From an uncultured Eubacteriales bacterium (lineage in GTDB: Bacteria > Bacillota > Clostridia > Oscillospirales > Acutalibacteraceae), in assembly GCA_910577755.1 (NCBI GenBank), contig CAJTNL010000009.1, positions 1-64,000 on the forward strand: a stretch of DNA of 64,000 nucleotides. Direction: 5' to 3'. Position 1 is the first letter of the stretch. The number at the start of each line of letters is the position of its first letter. A model generated the notes under the pieces. It saw only the letters and a list, made by a program, of their open reading frames with translations. It made no database searches and was not told the DNA's origin. Position numbers and translations under genes: made by a program. Positions 7,947-17,359 of this stretch are shown here, one piece after another.

Positions 7947-7995
7947 AAAAAAAGCGATGCAAACTGTTATAAAATAGTTTGCACCGCTTTTTTTA
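7947..7995 (+). terminator. Intrinsic terminator of typA-exonuclease unit
   Basis: A stem of about 19 bp (7947-7965 with 7975-7993, one G-T pair) is followed by a T-run; it lies 10 bases after the exonuclease stop codon. Confidence 0.9.
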
Positions 7996-8291
7996 TATCG
8001 CTCCTATATTAAAAAGTTGCAGTTATTTGTCTCAAACCGCTAAAAAAGTTTTAGTTATGGATAAAAAGAATTTTCTGGGTAATTAAAGATAAGGTTTACA
8101 AACCTTATCAAAATTTCAGGGAGGTTTATTGAAAAATTTATACATAAATAATTCGGAAAAAAGCTGTGAATATTTGGATAGCTGTTAGAAGTATGGTTTG
8201 TACCATATCTTTTTATAAATAATATCTGTCTTTGCTTTTGCCTGTAGTTTACGTAGTGAGAATCTGTTTGAAGCGTTTTTGTGGAAATAGA
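7996..8291. other. Intergenic region before recJ
   Basis: About 300 AT-rich bases hold no gene. The one notable element is a near-perfect palindrome at 8088-8109, two 10-base arms (GATAAGGTTT and its complement) around two bases. It is about 190 bases before the recJ promoter and is not followed by a T-run, so it looks more like an operator than a terminator. Confidence 0.4.
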
Positions 8292-8320
8292 TTGAATAAA
8301 CAGTCGAAAAATGGTACAAT
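8292..8320 (+). promoter_or_regulatory. Promoter for recJ
   Basis: TTGAAT (8292-8297), a 17-base spacer and TACAAT (8315-8320) with a TGG before the -10 box (extended -10) lie 27 bases before the recJ start. Confidence 0.75.
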
Positions 8321-8347
8321 TAAACAAAATGAGAAGGGGATAGGTAT

Positions 8348-10411
8348 ATGAATATCAAAAAATGGATTGTGTCTCCGTTGAATAAAGATAGAGCCCGTCA
8401 AATTGAAAAGGAAATGTGCTATCCGTATTTTTTGGCTCTGTTGCTGGAGATACGTGGATTTCATACCAAAGAGCAAATGAATGTTTTATTTAATGACGCC
8501 AAATCATATGCAGATCCCTTTTTATTAAAAGATATGGACTTAGCGGTGGATCGCATTTATAGAGCGATAGAAAATTTTGAAAAAATTTGTGTGTACGGTG
8601 ATTATGATGTCGATGGTGTAACTGCTACGGCAATGCTGTACTCTTATTTGGAATCCTGCGGTGCTAATGTCATGTTTTATATTCCACTGCGTGAGCAAGA
8701 GGGTTATGGACTAAATTTAGAAGCTTTAGAGCACCTGCGAAGTCAGGATGTACAGCTAATTGTGACAGTAGATAATGGTATTGGTTCTGTTAGTGAATCA
8801 GAATATGCAGGCAAGCTTGGTATGGAAGTAATTATTACAGACCACCATCGTCCCAGAGATGTTTTGCCCAATGCCGTTGCTGTTGTCGATCCTCATCGTA
8901 TTGACTGTGCTTATCCTTTTAAAGATTTATCTGGAGTAGGCGTTGCGTTTAAATTAATTGCAGCGCTAGAAGGCGAGTCGCAGGATATGACGACATTATT
9001 AGAAAATTATGCTGATTTTTTGACCATTGGAACTATTGGGGATATCGTATCTTTAACAGGTGAAAACCGCAGCTTTGTAAAAGAGGGATTACCACTGCTT
9101 TCCCGTAGCGACCGTGTAGGTATTTGTGCATTATTGGAGAAAGCCCATATGCAAAGTAAAGAACTATCGTCTGTAAATGTAGCTTTTACCATTGTGCCCC
9201 GTCTGAATGCAAGCGGACGTATTGGCGCTTCAGACCGTGCGGTACGTTTATTGTTATGTGAAGATCCGCAGGAGGCGGAACAGCTTGCAGAAGATATTTG
9301 TCATGATAATGACATGCGCAGACAAATTGAGGCGGATGTGACAGTAAAAGCGTTAGAACTCATTTATAATGAGACGGAGCGTATGTATGAACGTATTATT
9401 GTTGTGGAGGGAAAAGATTGGCATCATGGTGTAATCGGTATTGTGGCTTCCCGTATTACGGAAATGTTTGGTAAACCCAGTCTGGTAATTTCCTATACAG
9501 GCGATCAGGCAAAAGGTTCCGGTCGAAGTGTGGAAGGTTTTTCATTATTTGATGCTGTTTGTCACTGTGCGCCGCTGCTTACCAAATTTGGTGGACATCC
9601 AATGGCTGCGGGTTTGAGCCTTCCTACTGAAAATATCCATGCATTTCGTAAACGAATTAATGAATTTGCTGCGTCTTTGCCGATGGGAATGCCGCCTCAA
9701 ACGGTCCATTTAGACTGTAAATTAAAGCCTGAGGCACTGAGTCTGGACATGCCAAAGCAAATTGCGTATTTAGAGCCTTTCGGTACGGATCATCCTGTGC
9801 CGGTATTTGGTCTTTATGGTATGGAATTGAAAGAAATTATTCCAATTGGCGGTGGTAATCATCTTCGTTTGCGGTTAGAGCGGGAACATCATACAGTACA
9901 GTGCCTCAAATTTCGTACAACTGTGCAGACGTTTCCTTACCAGTTGGGAAATATGCTGGATTTAGCGGTTACATTGGAGACTAATATATATCGTAATATC
10001 GAAACGTTATCTGTTTTTGTTCAAGATATTAAGTTATCTGAACAGAATGAAGATCAGTTAATTTTAGAGCAGCATGTGTATGAAAAGATGAAACGTGGTG
10101 AATCCTTAACAAAAGAAGAAATGGTGCAATTAGAGCCCAATCGTGATGAATTTGCAGCACTTTATCGTTTTTTGCGAGATAATAACGGATGGCAGCATCA
10201 TATATTGCTTTTATTGCAACGAATACAATTGCCGACCTTTACATTTGCTAAGTTACTGCTGGCTTTAGATGTGCTGGAAGAACAGAAGTTAATTGTCAAA
10301 CAGCAAGAGGGAAGCATTTGCAGAATTTCATTGAAGCCGGTTCACAATAAGGTGGATTTATTTCATTCTCCGTTGTTTAGACAACTGAATGCTTTAAGAA
10401 AGGATGGTTAA
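8348..10411 (+). CDS. recJ: Single-stranded-DNA-specific exonuclease RecJ
   Basis: RecJ degrades single-stranded DNA 5' to 3' in recombination and mismatch repair. The 687-residue protein has the DHH phosphoesterase motifs YGDYDVDG (about 82-89), the DHH signature TDHHRP near 157, and the DHHA1 motif KFGGHPMAAG near 414-423, followed by an OB-fold region and a C-terminal extension common in Firmicute RecJ. Start ATG 8348 has GAAGGGG before it. It slightly precedes rel; in Bacillus the apt gene lies between recJ and rel, and it is absent here. Confidence 0.95.
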   Translation: MNIKKWIVSPLNKDRARQIEKEMCYPYFLALLLEIRGFHTKEQMNVLFNDAKSYADPFLLKDMDLAVDRIYRAIENFEKICVYGDYDVDGVTATAMLYSYLESCGANVMFYIPLREQEGYGLNLEALEHLRSQDVQLIVTVDNGIGSVSESEYAGKLGMEVIITDHHRPRDVLPNAVAVVDPHRIDCAYPFKDLSGVGVAFKLIAALEGESQDMTTLLENYADFLTIGTIGDIVSLTGENRSFVKEGLPLLSRSDRVGICALLEKAHMQSKELSSVNVAFTIVPRLNASGRIGASDRAVRLLLCEDPQEAEQLAEDICHDNDMRRQIEADVTVKALELIYNETERMYERIIVVEGKDWHHGVIGIVASRITEMFGKPSLVISYTGDQAKGSGRSVEGFSLFDAVCHCAPLLTKFGGHPMAAGLSLPTENIHAFRKRINEFAASLPMGMPPQTVHLDCKLKPEALSLDMPKQIAYLEPFGTDHPVPVFGLYGMELKEIIPIGGGNHLRLRLEREHHTVQCLKFRTTVQTFPYQLGNMLDLAVTLETNIYRNIETLSVFVQDIKLSEQNEDQLILEQHVYEKMKRGESLTKEEMVQLEPNRDEFAALYRFLRDNNGWQHHILLLLQRIQLPTFTFAKLLLALDVLEEQKLIVKQQEGSICRISLKPVHNKVDLFHSPLFRQLNALRKDG

Positions 10412-10415
10412 GAAT

Positions 10416-12599
10416 ATGGCTTATCCAATTCAGACATTCGATGATTTATTAGCGCTTGTCAAAGCCAGCGGCCGTTCTTTTGATTTAGAGCAAATGAAAC
10501 AAGCTTATTATGTGGCAAAGGATGCGCATAAAGAACAAAAACGCAAATCTGGAGAACCATATATTACGCATCCGGTGGCTGCTGCATGTATTTTAGTAGA
10601 GTTAGGGATGGATACACCGTGTATTGTGGCAGGACTTTTGCACGATGTTGTTGAGGATACAGAAATTACTCTGGAGGAAATTACAAAACTATTCGGTAAG
10701 GAAATTGCAAATTTAATTAATGGCGTTACTAAGCTGGGAAAAGTACCGTTTTCCTCCCGTGAGGAGCAGCAGGCAGAGAACATCCGTAAAATGTTGATTG
10801 CTATGTCAGAGGATATCAGAGTCATCATTATTAAGCTTGCAGACCGCTTACACAATATGCGTACCATTGAGTATATGACGCCACAAAAACAACGTGATAA
10901 AGCGTTGGAAAACATGGAAGTGTATGCGCCACTTGCAGATAGACTGGGAATTCGTGCTGTGAAAGAGGAGCTGGAGGATTTATCATTACGTTGTTTAGAC
11001 CCAATGGGGTATCAGGAAATTGAACATGCGTTAGAATTGCATAAAGATGAACGTTCTGATTTTATTGAGAAGATAAAAGAACAGATTTTAGAGAAGATGG
11101 AACCTGTTATATTGAGGGTGTATTTAGAGGGCAGAGTTAAAAGCATCAATGGAATTTATCGTAAAATGTTTATACAGGGAAGAACTATGGACCAAATTTA
11201 TGATGTATATGCTGTACGGGTGATTGTAGATACAGTGATAGATTGTTACAATGCGTTAGGCATCATTCATGATTTATATCACCCAATTCCTAACCGATTT
11301 AAGGATTATATTTCGACACCGAAACCCAACCTATATCAGTCGCTGCATACAACGGTTATTGGTTCAGAGGGTATTCCGTTTGAGGTGCAGATTCGTACGT
11401 GGGACATGCACTATACAGCAGAGTATGGTATTGCGGCACACTGGAAATATAAAGTAGGCGTTACATCCCATGATTCGCTGGAGGATCGTTTGGCCTGGGT
11501 ACGCAAAATTTTGGAGAATCAAACAGAAAACGATGCAACCGATTTAATCGGTACAATTAAGTCAGATATTGCGCCTGAATCAGTATTTGTTTTTACACCC
11601 AACGGCGAGGTAATCAGTTTACCGATAGGCTCAACAGTTATTGATTTTGCATATGCTATTCACAGCGCGGTAGGAAATCGTATGATCGGCGCAAAAGTGG
11701 ATAAACGGATTGTGCCAATTGATTATCAGATCAAAACAGGTGAAATCGTTGAAATTATTACAGCAAAAGAAGGATCGCATGGTCCTAGTCGCGATTGGCT
11801 GAAAATTGTGCGTACCAGTGAAGCACGAAATAAAATTCGTCAGTGGTTTAAAAAAGAACGTCGGGAAGAAAATATTATAGAGGGTAAGGAGGAACTGGAA
11901 CGTGAGTTGAAGCGCAATAGTATTATTGTGCCGCAGAATGAGCTTTATGATATGATTCAGCCCTATGTAAAGCGTCAAAATTGTTCCAGTATAGAAGATG
12001 TTTATGCGGCGATAGGATATGGCGGTATTCAATTATGGAAAATTATGCATCGCATGAAAGAGGATTACGTAAAACAGAAAAAAGCTATAGAACCCACATT
12101 AGTACAAGAGATTTCCAAATCTGTGGAGAGTCCCAAAATAAAAGCTTCGAAAGGCATTGTAATAGAAGGTATGGGTGATGATTGTCTGACAAAACTTTCT
12201 CGTTGCTGTAATCCGCTGCCAGGGGATGATATTATAGGCTTTATTACTCGAGGATTTGGTGTTTCAGTTCATAAGCGGTCCTGCAGTAATGTGCCGCAGG
12301 ATATTGAGAGCTGTCAGGAGCCGGAACGCTGGATTCGCGTACAATGGGCCAATCAGGTAAAAGAAGAATTTAAAACTACATTGGAAATAGTGACGGAACC
12401 TAGCACAGGTATTTTAATGAATATTACACAGCAACTTTATAGCTTGCGTATCAGCGTACATTCCCTCAATTCCAGAGAATTAAAAAATGGCACGTCTGTG
12501 ATTTATGCAACCATAACCATTCACGGTTTAGACCATTTAAATATGATTGTGACTAAATTATCTAATATAGAAGGTATTATTAGTATTAAGCGTTCATAA
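10416..12599 (+). CDS. relA: Bifunctional (p)ppGpp synthetase/hydrolase Rel
   Basis: Rel makes and breaks the alarmone (p)ppGpp in the stringent response. The domains follow the standard long-form order: HD hydrolase (about 45-200) with the intact HDVVEDT motif near 75; synthetase (about 235-355) with GRVKSINGIYRKM and KPNLYQSLHTTV; TGS domain (about 388-450, SVFVFTPNGEV); a conserved-cysteine module with RCCNPLPGDD near 594; and a C-terminal ACT domain. Both catalytic halves look intact, so it should be bifunctional. I prefer ATG 10416 over the in-frame ATG 10404, because AGAAAGG lies at a better distance; the start then falls four bases after the recJ stop. Confidence 0.95.
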   Translation: MAYPIQTFDDLLALVKASGRSFDLEQMKQAYYVAKDAHKEQKRKSGEPYITHPVAAACILVELGMDTPCIVAGLLHDVVEDTEITLEEITKLFGKEIANLINGVTKLGKVPFSSREEQQAENIRKMLIAMSEDIRVIIIKLADRLHNMRTIEYMTPQKQRDKALENMEVYAPLADRLGIRAVKEELEDLSLRCLDPMGYQEIEHALELHKDERSDFIEKIKEQILEKMEPVILRVYLEGRVKSINGIYRKMFIQGRTMDQIYDVYAVRVIVDTVIDCYNALGIIHDLYHPIPNRFKDYISTPKPNLYQSLHTTVIGSEGIPFEVQIRTWDMHYTAEYGIAAHWKYKVGVTSHDSLEDRLAWVRKILENQTENDATDLIGTIKSDIAPESVFVFTPNGEVISLPIGSTVIDFAYAIHSAVGNRMIGAKVDKRIVPIDYQIKTGEIVEIITAKEGSHGPSRDWLKIVRTSEARNKIRQWFKKERREENIIEGKEELERELKRNSIIVPQNELYDMIQPYVKRQNCSSIEDVYAAIGYGGIQLWKIMHRMKEDYVKQKKAIEPTLVQEISKSVESPKIKASKGIVIEGMGDDCLTKLSRCCNPLPGDDIIGFITRGFGVSVHKRSCSNVPQDIESCQEPERWIRVQWANQVKEEFKTTLEIVTEPSTGILMNITQQLYSLRISVHSLNSRELKNGTSVIYATITIHGLDHLNMIVTKLSNIEGIISIKRS

Positions 12600-12639
12600 A
12601 GTGAACAGAACCAGTTTTGAGCAGAAAGGATGAATTTAT

Positions 12640-13281
12640 ATGCAAATTCAAGTGATTACAGGAGGGATTTTGCCTACCCATAGCTACATTGTAACAGACA
12701 AAGAAACTAATATTTCGGCAGTGGTGGATCCTGGTTTTATTTCAGATGAGTTATTCGATACGATTCAGTCGCTGAACCGTGTTGATGCAATTTTACTCAC
12801 TCATGGTCATTTTGATCACATTATGGGGGTTAAAGATATTCAGGACATGACAGGCGCAAAAATATATATGCATCAGGAAGAAAAAGATTTTGCGACAGAT
12901 TGTAGTTTGAATTTATCCTTAGATTTACCTGATCGCCAATGTAAAGATTTTAAACCTGATTTTTTATATGTAGACGGTGATAGAATTACGGTGGGAAATT
13001 TGACCTTTCATATTTTATATACGCCGGGTCATACAAATGGCAGTAGTTGTCTGGTGGCGAAAAATGTGATTTTCAGCGGCGATACTTTGTTTAAAGGCTC
13101 TGTAGGAAGGACAGATTTTCCAACATCCGACAGTAAAAAGATGATTAAATCTATTGAAAGATTAACAGAATTGGAAGGTAACTATACAGTATATCCTGCC
13201 CATGGAGAGTTTACAACATTAGATTATGAAAGAAAAACCAATCCGTATATGAGGAATATTGCAAATGATTTTGGTTATTGA
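12640..13281 (+). CDS. Metallo-beta-lactamase-fold hydrolase (glyoxalase II-like, YqgX type)
   Basis: This 213-residue protein is a compact metallo-beta-lactamase hydrolase. The metal motif THGHFDH lies near residues 58-64, a further ligand region YTPGHTNGS near 127-135, FSGDTLF near 145, and the final His in YPAHGEFT near 186. These are the standard two-metal ligands. The short length and lack of the extra glyoxalase II domain match YqgX-like proteins, whose natural substrates are mostly unknown. It follows rel by 40 bases with AGAAAGGATG upstream, and overlaps the start of hemZ by 17 bases, so it is part of the recJ-rel-hemZ transcript. Confidence 0.88.
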   Translation: MQIQVITGGILPTHSYIVTDKETNISAVVDPGFISDELFDTIQSLNRVDAILLTHGHFDHIMGVKDIQDMTGAKIYMHQEEKDFATDCSLNLSLDLPDRQCKDFKPDFLYVDGDRITVGNLTFHILYTPGHTNGSSCLVAKNVIFSGDTLFKGSVGRTDFPTSDSKKMIKSIERLTELEGNYTVYPAHGEFTTLDYERKTNPYMRNIANDFGY

Positions 13282-14761
13282 TGGACATCCCTATTTATAT
13301 GAAATGGAAAGTCTTTGCGACATCTTTTTTCCCTATGAAAAAGTAACGGTTGTTTACGAAACCAGTCATGACGATGACCTTGTAGTGTATACAGGATATA
13401 AAGAAGAAAACGATGAGGCACACTTGCATATATCCGTAAAATTGGATAGCCAATTTTTAGAAAAAAGAGATGTTTTTTCATTTAGCGAGCCTAATTTTGA
13501 AAAACAGTGTTCGTTGAAAATGGCTGTTATGCTTCATGAGCTTTTGGTAAGTTTAACTGGATACCGTCCTCATTGGGGTGTGTTAATTGGAGTACGCCCT
13601 ATTAAGTTATTACGCAAATTAACAGCTGAAATGGGACAGGCTCAAGCTACCGCATATTTTTCAAATAATCTACTTGTTTCAAAAGAAAAGGTTCAGTTAA
13701 GCGTGCGTACCATGCACAATGAGCAACCGATTTTATCCGCTTCCAGGCCGGAGTCATTTAGTCTTTATATTTCTATTCCTTTTTGTCCCACCCGTTGTGC
13801 GTATTGCTCTTTTGTTGCACAGTCAACTGAGAAGACTGCTAAACTGATTCCTCGGTATGTTGATTTATTATGTGAGGAACTAATGTATACGGCGCAGGTA
13901 GCAAAACGATGCCAGTTACGCTTGGAAACCGTATATATGGGAGGCGGTACGCCTACAACTTTAACAGCGCAGCAAATGGCGCAAGTTATTGACACGGTCT
14001 ATACACATTTTGATATGTATACCTGCGGTGAATTTACGATAGAAGCCGGTAGACCTGATACTATAACTGCGGAAAAGCTACAGGTGATGAAAGAACGTGG
14101 TATTACACGAATCAGTATCAATCCCCAAACACTCAACGATGATGTTTTAAAGCTGATAGGCAGGGGGCATACTGTAAAGCAGATATATGATGCGTTTGCG
14201 CTGGCAAGAACGATTGGTTTTAATAATATTAATATGGACTTAATTGTAGGATTAGCAGGTGACAGCATAGAAAGTTTTCATCGCACTTTGCATGGTGTTA
14301 CAGATTTAAATCCTGAGAGTATTACCGTTCATACCCTGTCGTTAAAGCGTTCCTCTAAGATTAATCAAAATGGAAAAGTTCATTTTATTAATGATGGGTA
14401 TAGCGCTGATCAAATGTTGCGTTATGTAGATCGGGTTTTGACTGAAAAAGAATATTTTCCATATTATTTATATCGTCAAAGTCGTATGGTAGGCAATTTA
14501 GAAAATACAGGTTGGGCAAAGCCGGGCTTTGAGAATTTTTATAACGTCTATATTATGGATGAAACACACACTATTCTAGCTTGTGGTGCCGGAGCCGTTT
14601 CGAAAATCAAGCATCCATACGAAGATAAACTGCAAAGAATATTTAATTTTAAATTTCCTTATGAATATATAGACCGTTATCAGGAAATGCTGAATAGAAA
14701 AGAAATAGTGGTTTCAATGTATCAACAATTTCGGCAATCATCTGCAAAATTCACAACATAG
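13265..14761 (+). CDS. hemZ: HemZ-type radical SAM protein (coproporphyrinogen dehydrogenase family)
   Basis: This 498-residue radical SAM protein belongs to the HemN/HemZ family. An N-terminal domain of about 160 residues precedes the iron-sulfur motif CPTRCAYC, with cysteines at 174, 178 and 181, followed by VYMGGGTPTTL and the HemN-like region NINMDLIVGLAGD. HemZ proteins are annotated as oxygen-independent coproporphyrinogen III dehydrogenases, but in many Clostridia without haem synthesis the true reaction is uncertain. I choose ATG 13265 rather than TTG 13259, since homologues begin MILV-like. It overlaps the hydrolase gene upstream, and no haem genes are nearby. Confidence 0.85.
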   Translation: MILVIDGHPYLYEMESLCDIFFPYEKVTVVYETSHDDDLVVYTGYKEENDEAHLHISVKLDSQFLEKRDVFSFSEPNFEKQCSLKMAVMLHELLVSLTGYRPHWGVLIGVRPIKLLRKLTAEMGQAQATAYFSNNLLVSKEKVQLSVRTMHNEQPILSASRPESFSLYISIPFCPTRCAYCSFVAQSTEKTAKLIPRYVDLLCEELMYTAQVAKRCQLRLETVYMGGGTPTTLTAQQMAQVIDTVYTHFDMYTCGEFTIEAGRPDTITAEKLQVMKERGITRISINPQTLNDDVLKLIGRGHTVKQIYDAFALARTIGFNNINMDLIVGLAGDSIESFHRTLHGVTDLNPESITVHTLSLKRSSKINQNGKVHFINDGYSADQMLRYVDRVLTEKEYFPYYLYRQSRMVGNLENTGWAKPGFENFYNVYIMDETHTILACGAGAVSKIKHPYEDKLQRIFNFKFPYEYIDRYQEMLNRKEIVVSMYQQFRQSSAKFTT

Positions 14762-14787
14762 TACCCGGATATTCTTTGGAGTATTGG

Positions 14788-14816
14788 TTGTATTTTACAA
14801 TTGATTGTGGTATAAT
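14788..14816 (+). promoter_or_regulatory. Promoter for the zinc-ribbon gene
   Basis: TTGTAT (14788-14793), a 17-base spacer and TATAAT (14811-14816) with TGG just before it (extended -10) lie 34 bases before the ATG at 14850. Confidence 0.75.
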
Positions 14817-14849
14817 AGTATAAAATAAGCATAAAAGGAGACAAATATT

Positions 14850-15335
14850 ATGGGGTTATTTGAAAATATTGTTGTGAATGCGAAACAAGCTGCAAACGCA
14901 GTGGGGAAAAAAACAGGTGAACTCGTAGATGTTTCCAAATTAAAGTTACAATCTGTAGATTTAAGTGGTGAAATTAGAAAAAACTACGAAGCGTTGGGTA
15001 AAGCTGTATATGAAGCGCATAAATTAGGAATTGAATCTACAGAGGAAATAGAAGATATAATTATCTTAATTAATGAAAAATACGATGAGTTGGATGAAGT
15101 GAACGAACAGCTGTCTAAAATGGGCAATAAAGCTATTTGCTCAAAATGCGGTGCATCCAATGTGAAAACTTCCAGTTTCTGTGGGCAGTGTGGAGAAAGA
15201 TTAGTACAGGAAACTGCACAAAATGATTGTTGCACCCATAATGACTGCGGTTGTGGGTGTGCACAGGAGACTGTTAATTCTGAACAAACAGTACAGCCTG
15301 ATGAACCAAATCAATATGATAAGCCACAATTCTAA
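14850..15335 (+). CDS. Zinc-ribbon protein with N-terminal coiled coil and Cys-rich tail
   Basis: The 161 residues contain a soluble helical part (about 1-90) likely to form a coiled coil, a zinc ribbon at 95-115 (CSKCGASN then CGQCGERL), and a C-terminal segment with a dense cysteine group (DCCTHNDCGCGCAQE, about 126-140) followed by an acidic, Pro/Gln-rich end. The first two parts are common in small Firmicute proteins of unknown function; the second cysteine cluster is unusual and could bind another metal. It is a single-gene unit with its own promoter and a strong terminator at 15363. No function can be assigned. Confidence 0.75.
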   Translation: MGLFENIVVNAKQAANAVGKKTGELVDVSKLKLQSVDLSGEIRKNYEALGKAVYEAHKLGIESTEEIEDIIILINEKYDELDEVNEQLSKMGNKAICSKCGASNVKTSSFCGQCGERLVQETAQNDCCTHNDCGCGCAQETVNSEQTVQPDEPNQYDKPQF

Positions 15336-15362
15336 ATGATTTCGTTTTTTATAAAAATTTGA

Positions 15363-15408
15363 CAATAAAATGACGCTCAATTATTAAGAGCGTCATTTTA
15401 TTGTTTTA
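15363..15408 (+). terminator. Intrinsic terminator of the zinc-ribbon gene
   Basis: A perfect 16-bp stem (15363-15378 with 15388-15403) is followed by TTTT, 28 bases after the stop codon. Confidence 0.9.
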
Positions 15409-15555
15409 AAGTACTTTTTGTGCTGCTCGACATTAAGTTTATTTTGTTAGGTTTATTTACAATTGTACATTGTGAAAATAGGTTGTTTGTAGCATAAGGG
15501 GGACAATGGCGTCATATAACATTCTTAGTATATAACGTGGAATGGATGTGTTTGC

Positions 15556-17316
15556 ATGCAGCCCCTCAATAGTCAAAGAAGAAAGCGGCAAAGCTTTTTA
15601 CATGGCGCTTTTATTTTAACAATTAGTATGATATTAGTAAAATTCATTGGCGCTATGTTTAAAATACCGCTTACATGGATTATTACCGAAGAAGGCCTTG
15701 GTTATTTTAATACAGCATATCATTTTTACAGTCCTATTCATAGTCTGGCAACAGCTGGTTTTCCTATTGCAATTGCAAGAATGGTATCTGAAAACCTAGC
15801 CTGCGGTAGATATCATGATGTAAGGCGTATACACAAAATTTCAATTCCTATTTTTTTGTTAACCGGTGGTTTGGGTTTGGCAGTTATGGCTGTTTCTGCG
15901 CCGTTTTATGTTAGGGCTATTGGTAACGGAGGTGCGCTACCAGCTATGCTGTGTTTGGCACCGGCTATTTTGTTTAGCTGTTTGTCCTCTGTTTATCGTG
16001 GTTACTATGAGGGTATGAGTAATATGTACCCTACTGCTATTTCCGAGGTAATAGAGGCACTTTTTAAATTACTGGTAGGTCTTTCCGCTGCTTATTTGGT
16101 ATTTCGTATTGGTATGGGTGAATTTGAGAACTTTGGTACTGTATGGGGGCAGGCGGTCTCTTCAGAGGCCTATGCAAAAAGTGTGCTGCTGCCGTATACA
16201 GCGGCAGCAGCCGTATTCGGTGTAACTATTGGTTCATTTATGAGCTTTTTCTACTTATGGATTCGTCATAAAAAAAAGGGGGATGGTATTGTTTACTGCG
16301 AATTGCAATGTGCACCGCCTGTAACTGGAAAAAATATTATTGTTAAACGTTTAATTAAAATGGCGATTCCGATTGGAATCGGTGCTTTGGCTGTCAATGT
16401 GGCAGCTTTGGTAGATACAACTTTTTTGCAGACCCGTATCCATCATATTTTGGCGGTAGATCCAGATCGGCTGCTAAATATGTATCATGGTATGATTCCT
16501 GATTTAGAGGTAAAAATGGCAACTGCAACAGTGTCTAATTTTTTGTTCGGCTGTTATTCAGAGGCATTGGCTTTATTTATGTTGGTTCCTGGTATTACAC
16601 AAGCTTTTGGTATTAGTGCGTTACCCAGTGTTACGTCTGCATGGATGAGCGGCAGTCGTAATCAACTGCAAAAAAGTATTTCGTCTGTTCTGCGTATGAC
16701 AGCTCTTTTTTCTATTCCGGCAGGCATGGGGTTAAGTGTAATGTCTGGATCAATTACGCAGGCTGTATTTGGTGCAAAAATTTCTGCTCCTATTACCTCC
16801 CGTACGTTGGCGATTATGGGTATAGCGGCGATATTTGCCTCTCTGAGCACACCTATATTCAGTATACTGCAAGCTGTAGGACGTGTAGACTTACCGGTAA
16901 AATTGTTGTGTATTGGTTTAGGTTTAAAAATTGGGTTTAATTATGTGTTGACAGGTATTCCTGAAATTAATATATTAGGCGCAGGTATTGGTACACTGAT
17001 CTGCTATTTTTTTATTACAGTTTCATCTTGTTTCTTTCTATGCCGAGAAACAAGAATTTCATTAGGTTTTCATGGAGTTTTTACAAAACCAATCATTGCT
17101 TCCATGTTTTGCTGTGTAAGCGCATATTTTTCATGGTTTGGTATGGTGTGTATTATACCGAAATCTATTGCAACAGGTCTTGCTGTATTAATTGCAATCA
17201 TCATTTATGTGGTTTCGCTTTTGTGGCTCAAAGCATTGTGCAAAGATGATATTTTAATGCTTCCAAAGGGACAAAAACTTTCAAAAATACTTGAAAAACA
17301 TCATCTTATCGTGTAA
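15556..17316 (+). CDS. spoVB: MATE/MOP-superfamily lipid flippase, SpoVB/YabM type
   Basis: This 586-residue integral membrane protein has about 14 hydrophobic segments and the polysaccharide-export (MVF/SpoVB) pattern: FILTISMILVKFIGAMFKIPL at the N-terminus and SVYRGYYEGMSNMYPTAISE near 147-166. Its place directly before mazG matches Bacillus yabM, a paralogue of SpoVB and MurJ-like flippases; SpoVB itself acts in spore cortex synthesis. The substrate is probably a lipid-linked cell-wall precursor. The ribosome site before ATG 15556 is weak (GGAATGGA). Whether it is closer to SpoVB or YabM needs a phylogeny, so the symbol is tentative. Confidence 0.85.
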   Translation: MQPLNSQRRKRQSFLHGAFILTISMILVKFIGAMFKIPLTWIITEEGLGYFNTAYHFYSPIHSLATAGFPIAIARMVSENLACGRYHDVRRIHKISIPIFLLTGGLGLAVMAVSAPFYVRAIGNGGALPAMLCLAPAILFSCLSSVYRGYYEGMSNMYPTAISEVIEALFKLLVGLSAAYLVFRIGMGEFENFGTVWGQAVSSEAYAKSVLLPYTAAAAVFGVTIGSFMSFFYLWIRHKKKGDGIVYCELQCAPPVTGKNIIVKRLIKMAIPIGIGALAVNVAALVDTTFLQTRIHHILAVDPDRLLNMYHGMIPDLEVKMATATVSNFLFGCYSEALALFMLVPGITQAFGISALPSVTSAWMSGSRNQLQKSISSVLRMTALFSIPAGMGLSVMSGSITQAVFGAKISAPITSRTLAIMGIAAIFASLSTPIFSILQAVGRVDLPVKLLCIGLGLKIGFNYVLTGIPEINILGAGIGTLICYFFITVSSCFFLCRETRISLGFHGVFTKPIIASMFCCVSAYFSWFGMVCIIPKSIATGLAVLIAIIIYVVSLLWLKALCKDDILMLPKGQKLSKILEKHHLIV

Positions 17317-17359
17317 AATAAATCCATATTATTTATTACGTTGGAAAAGGAGTTGTAAC

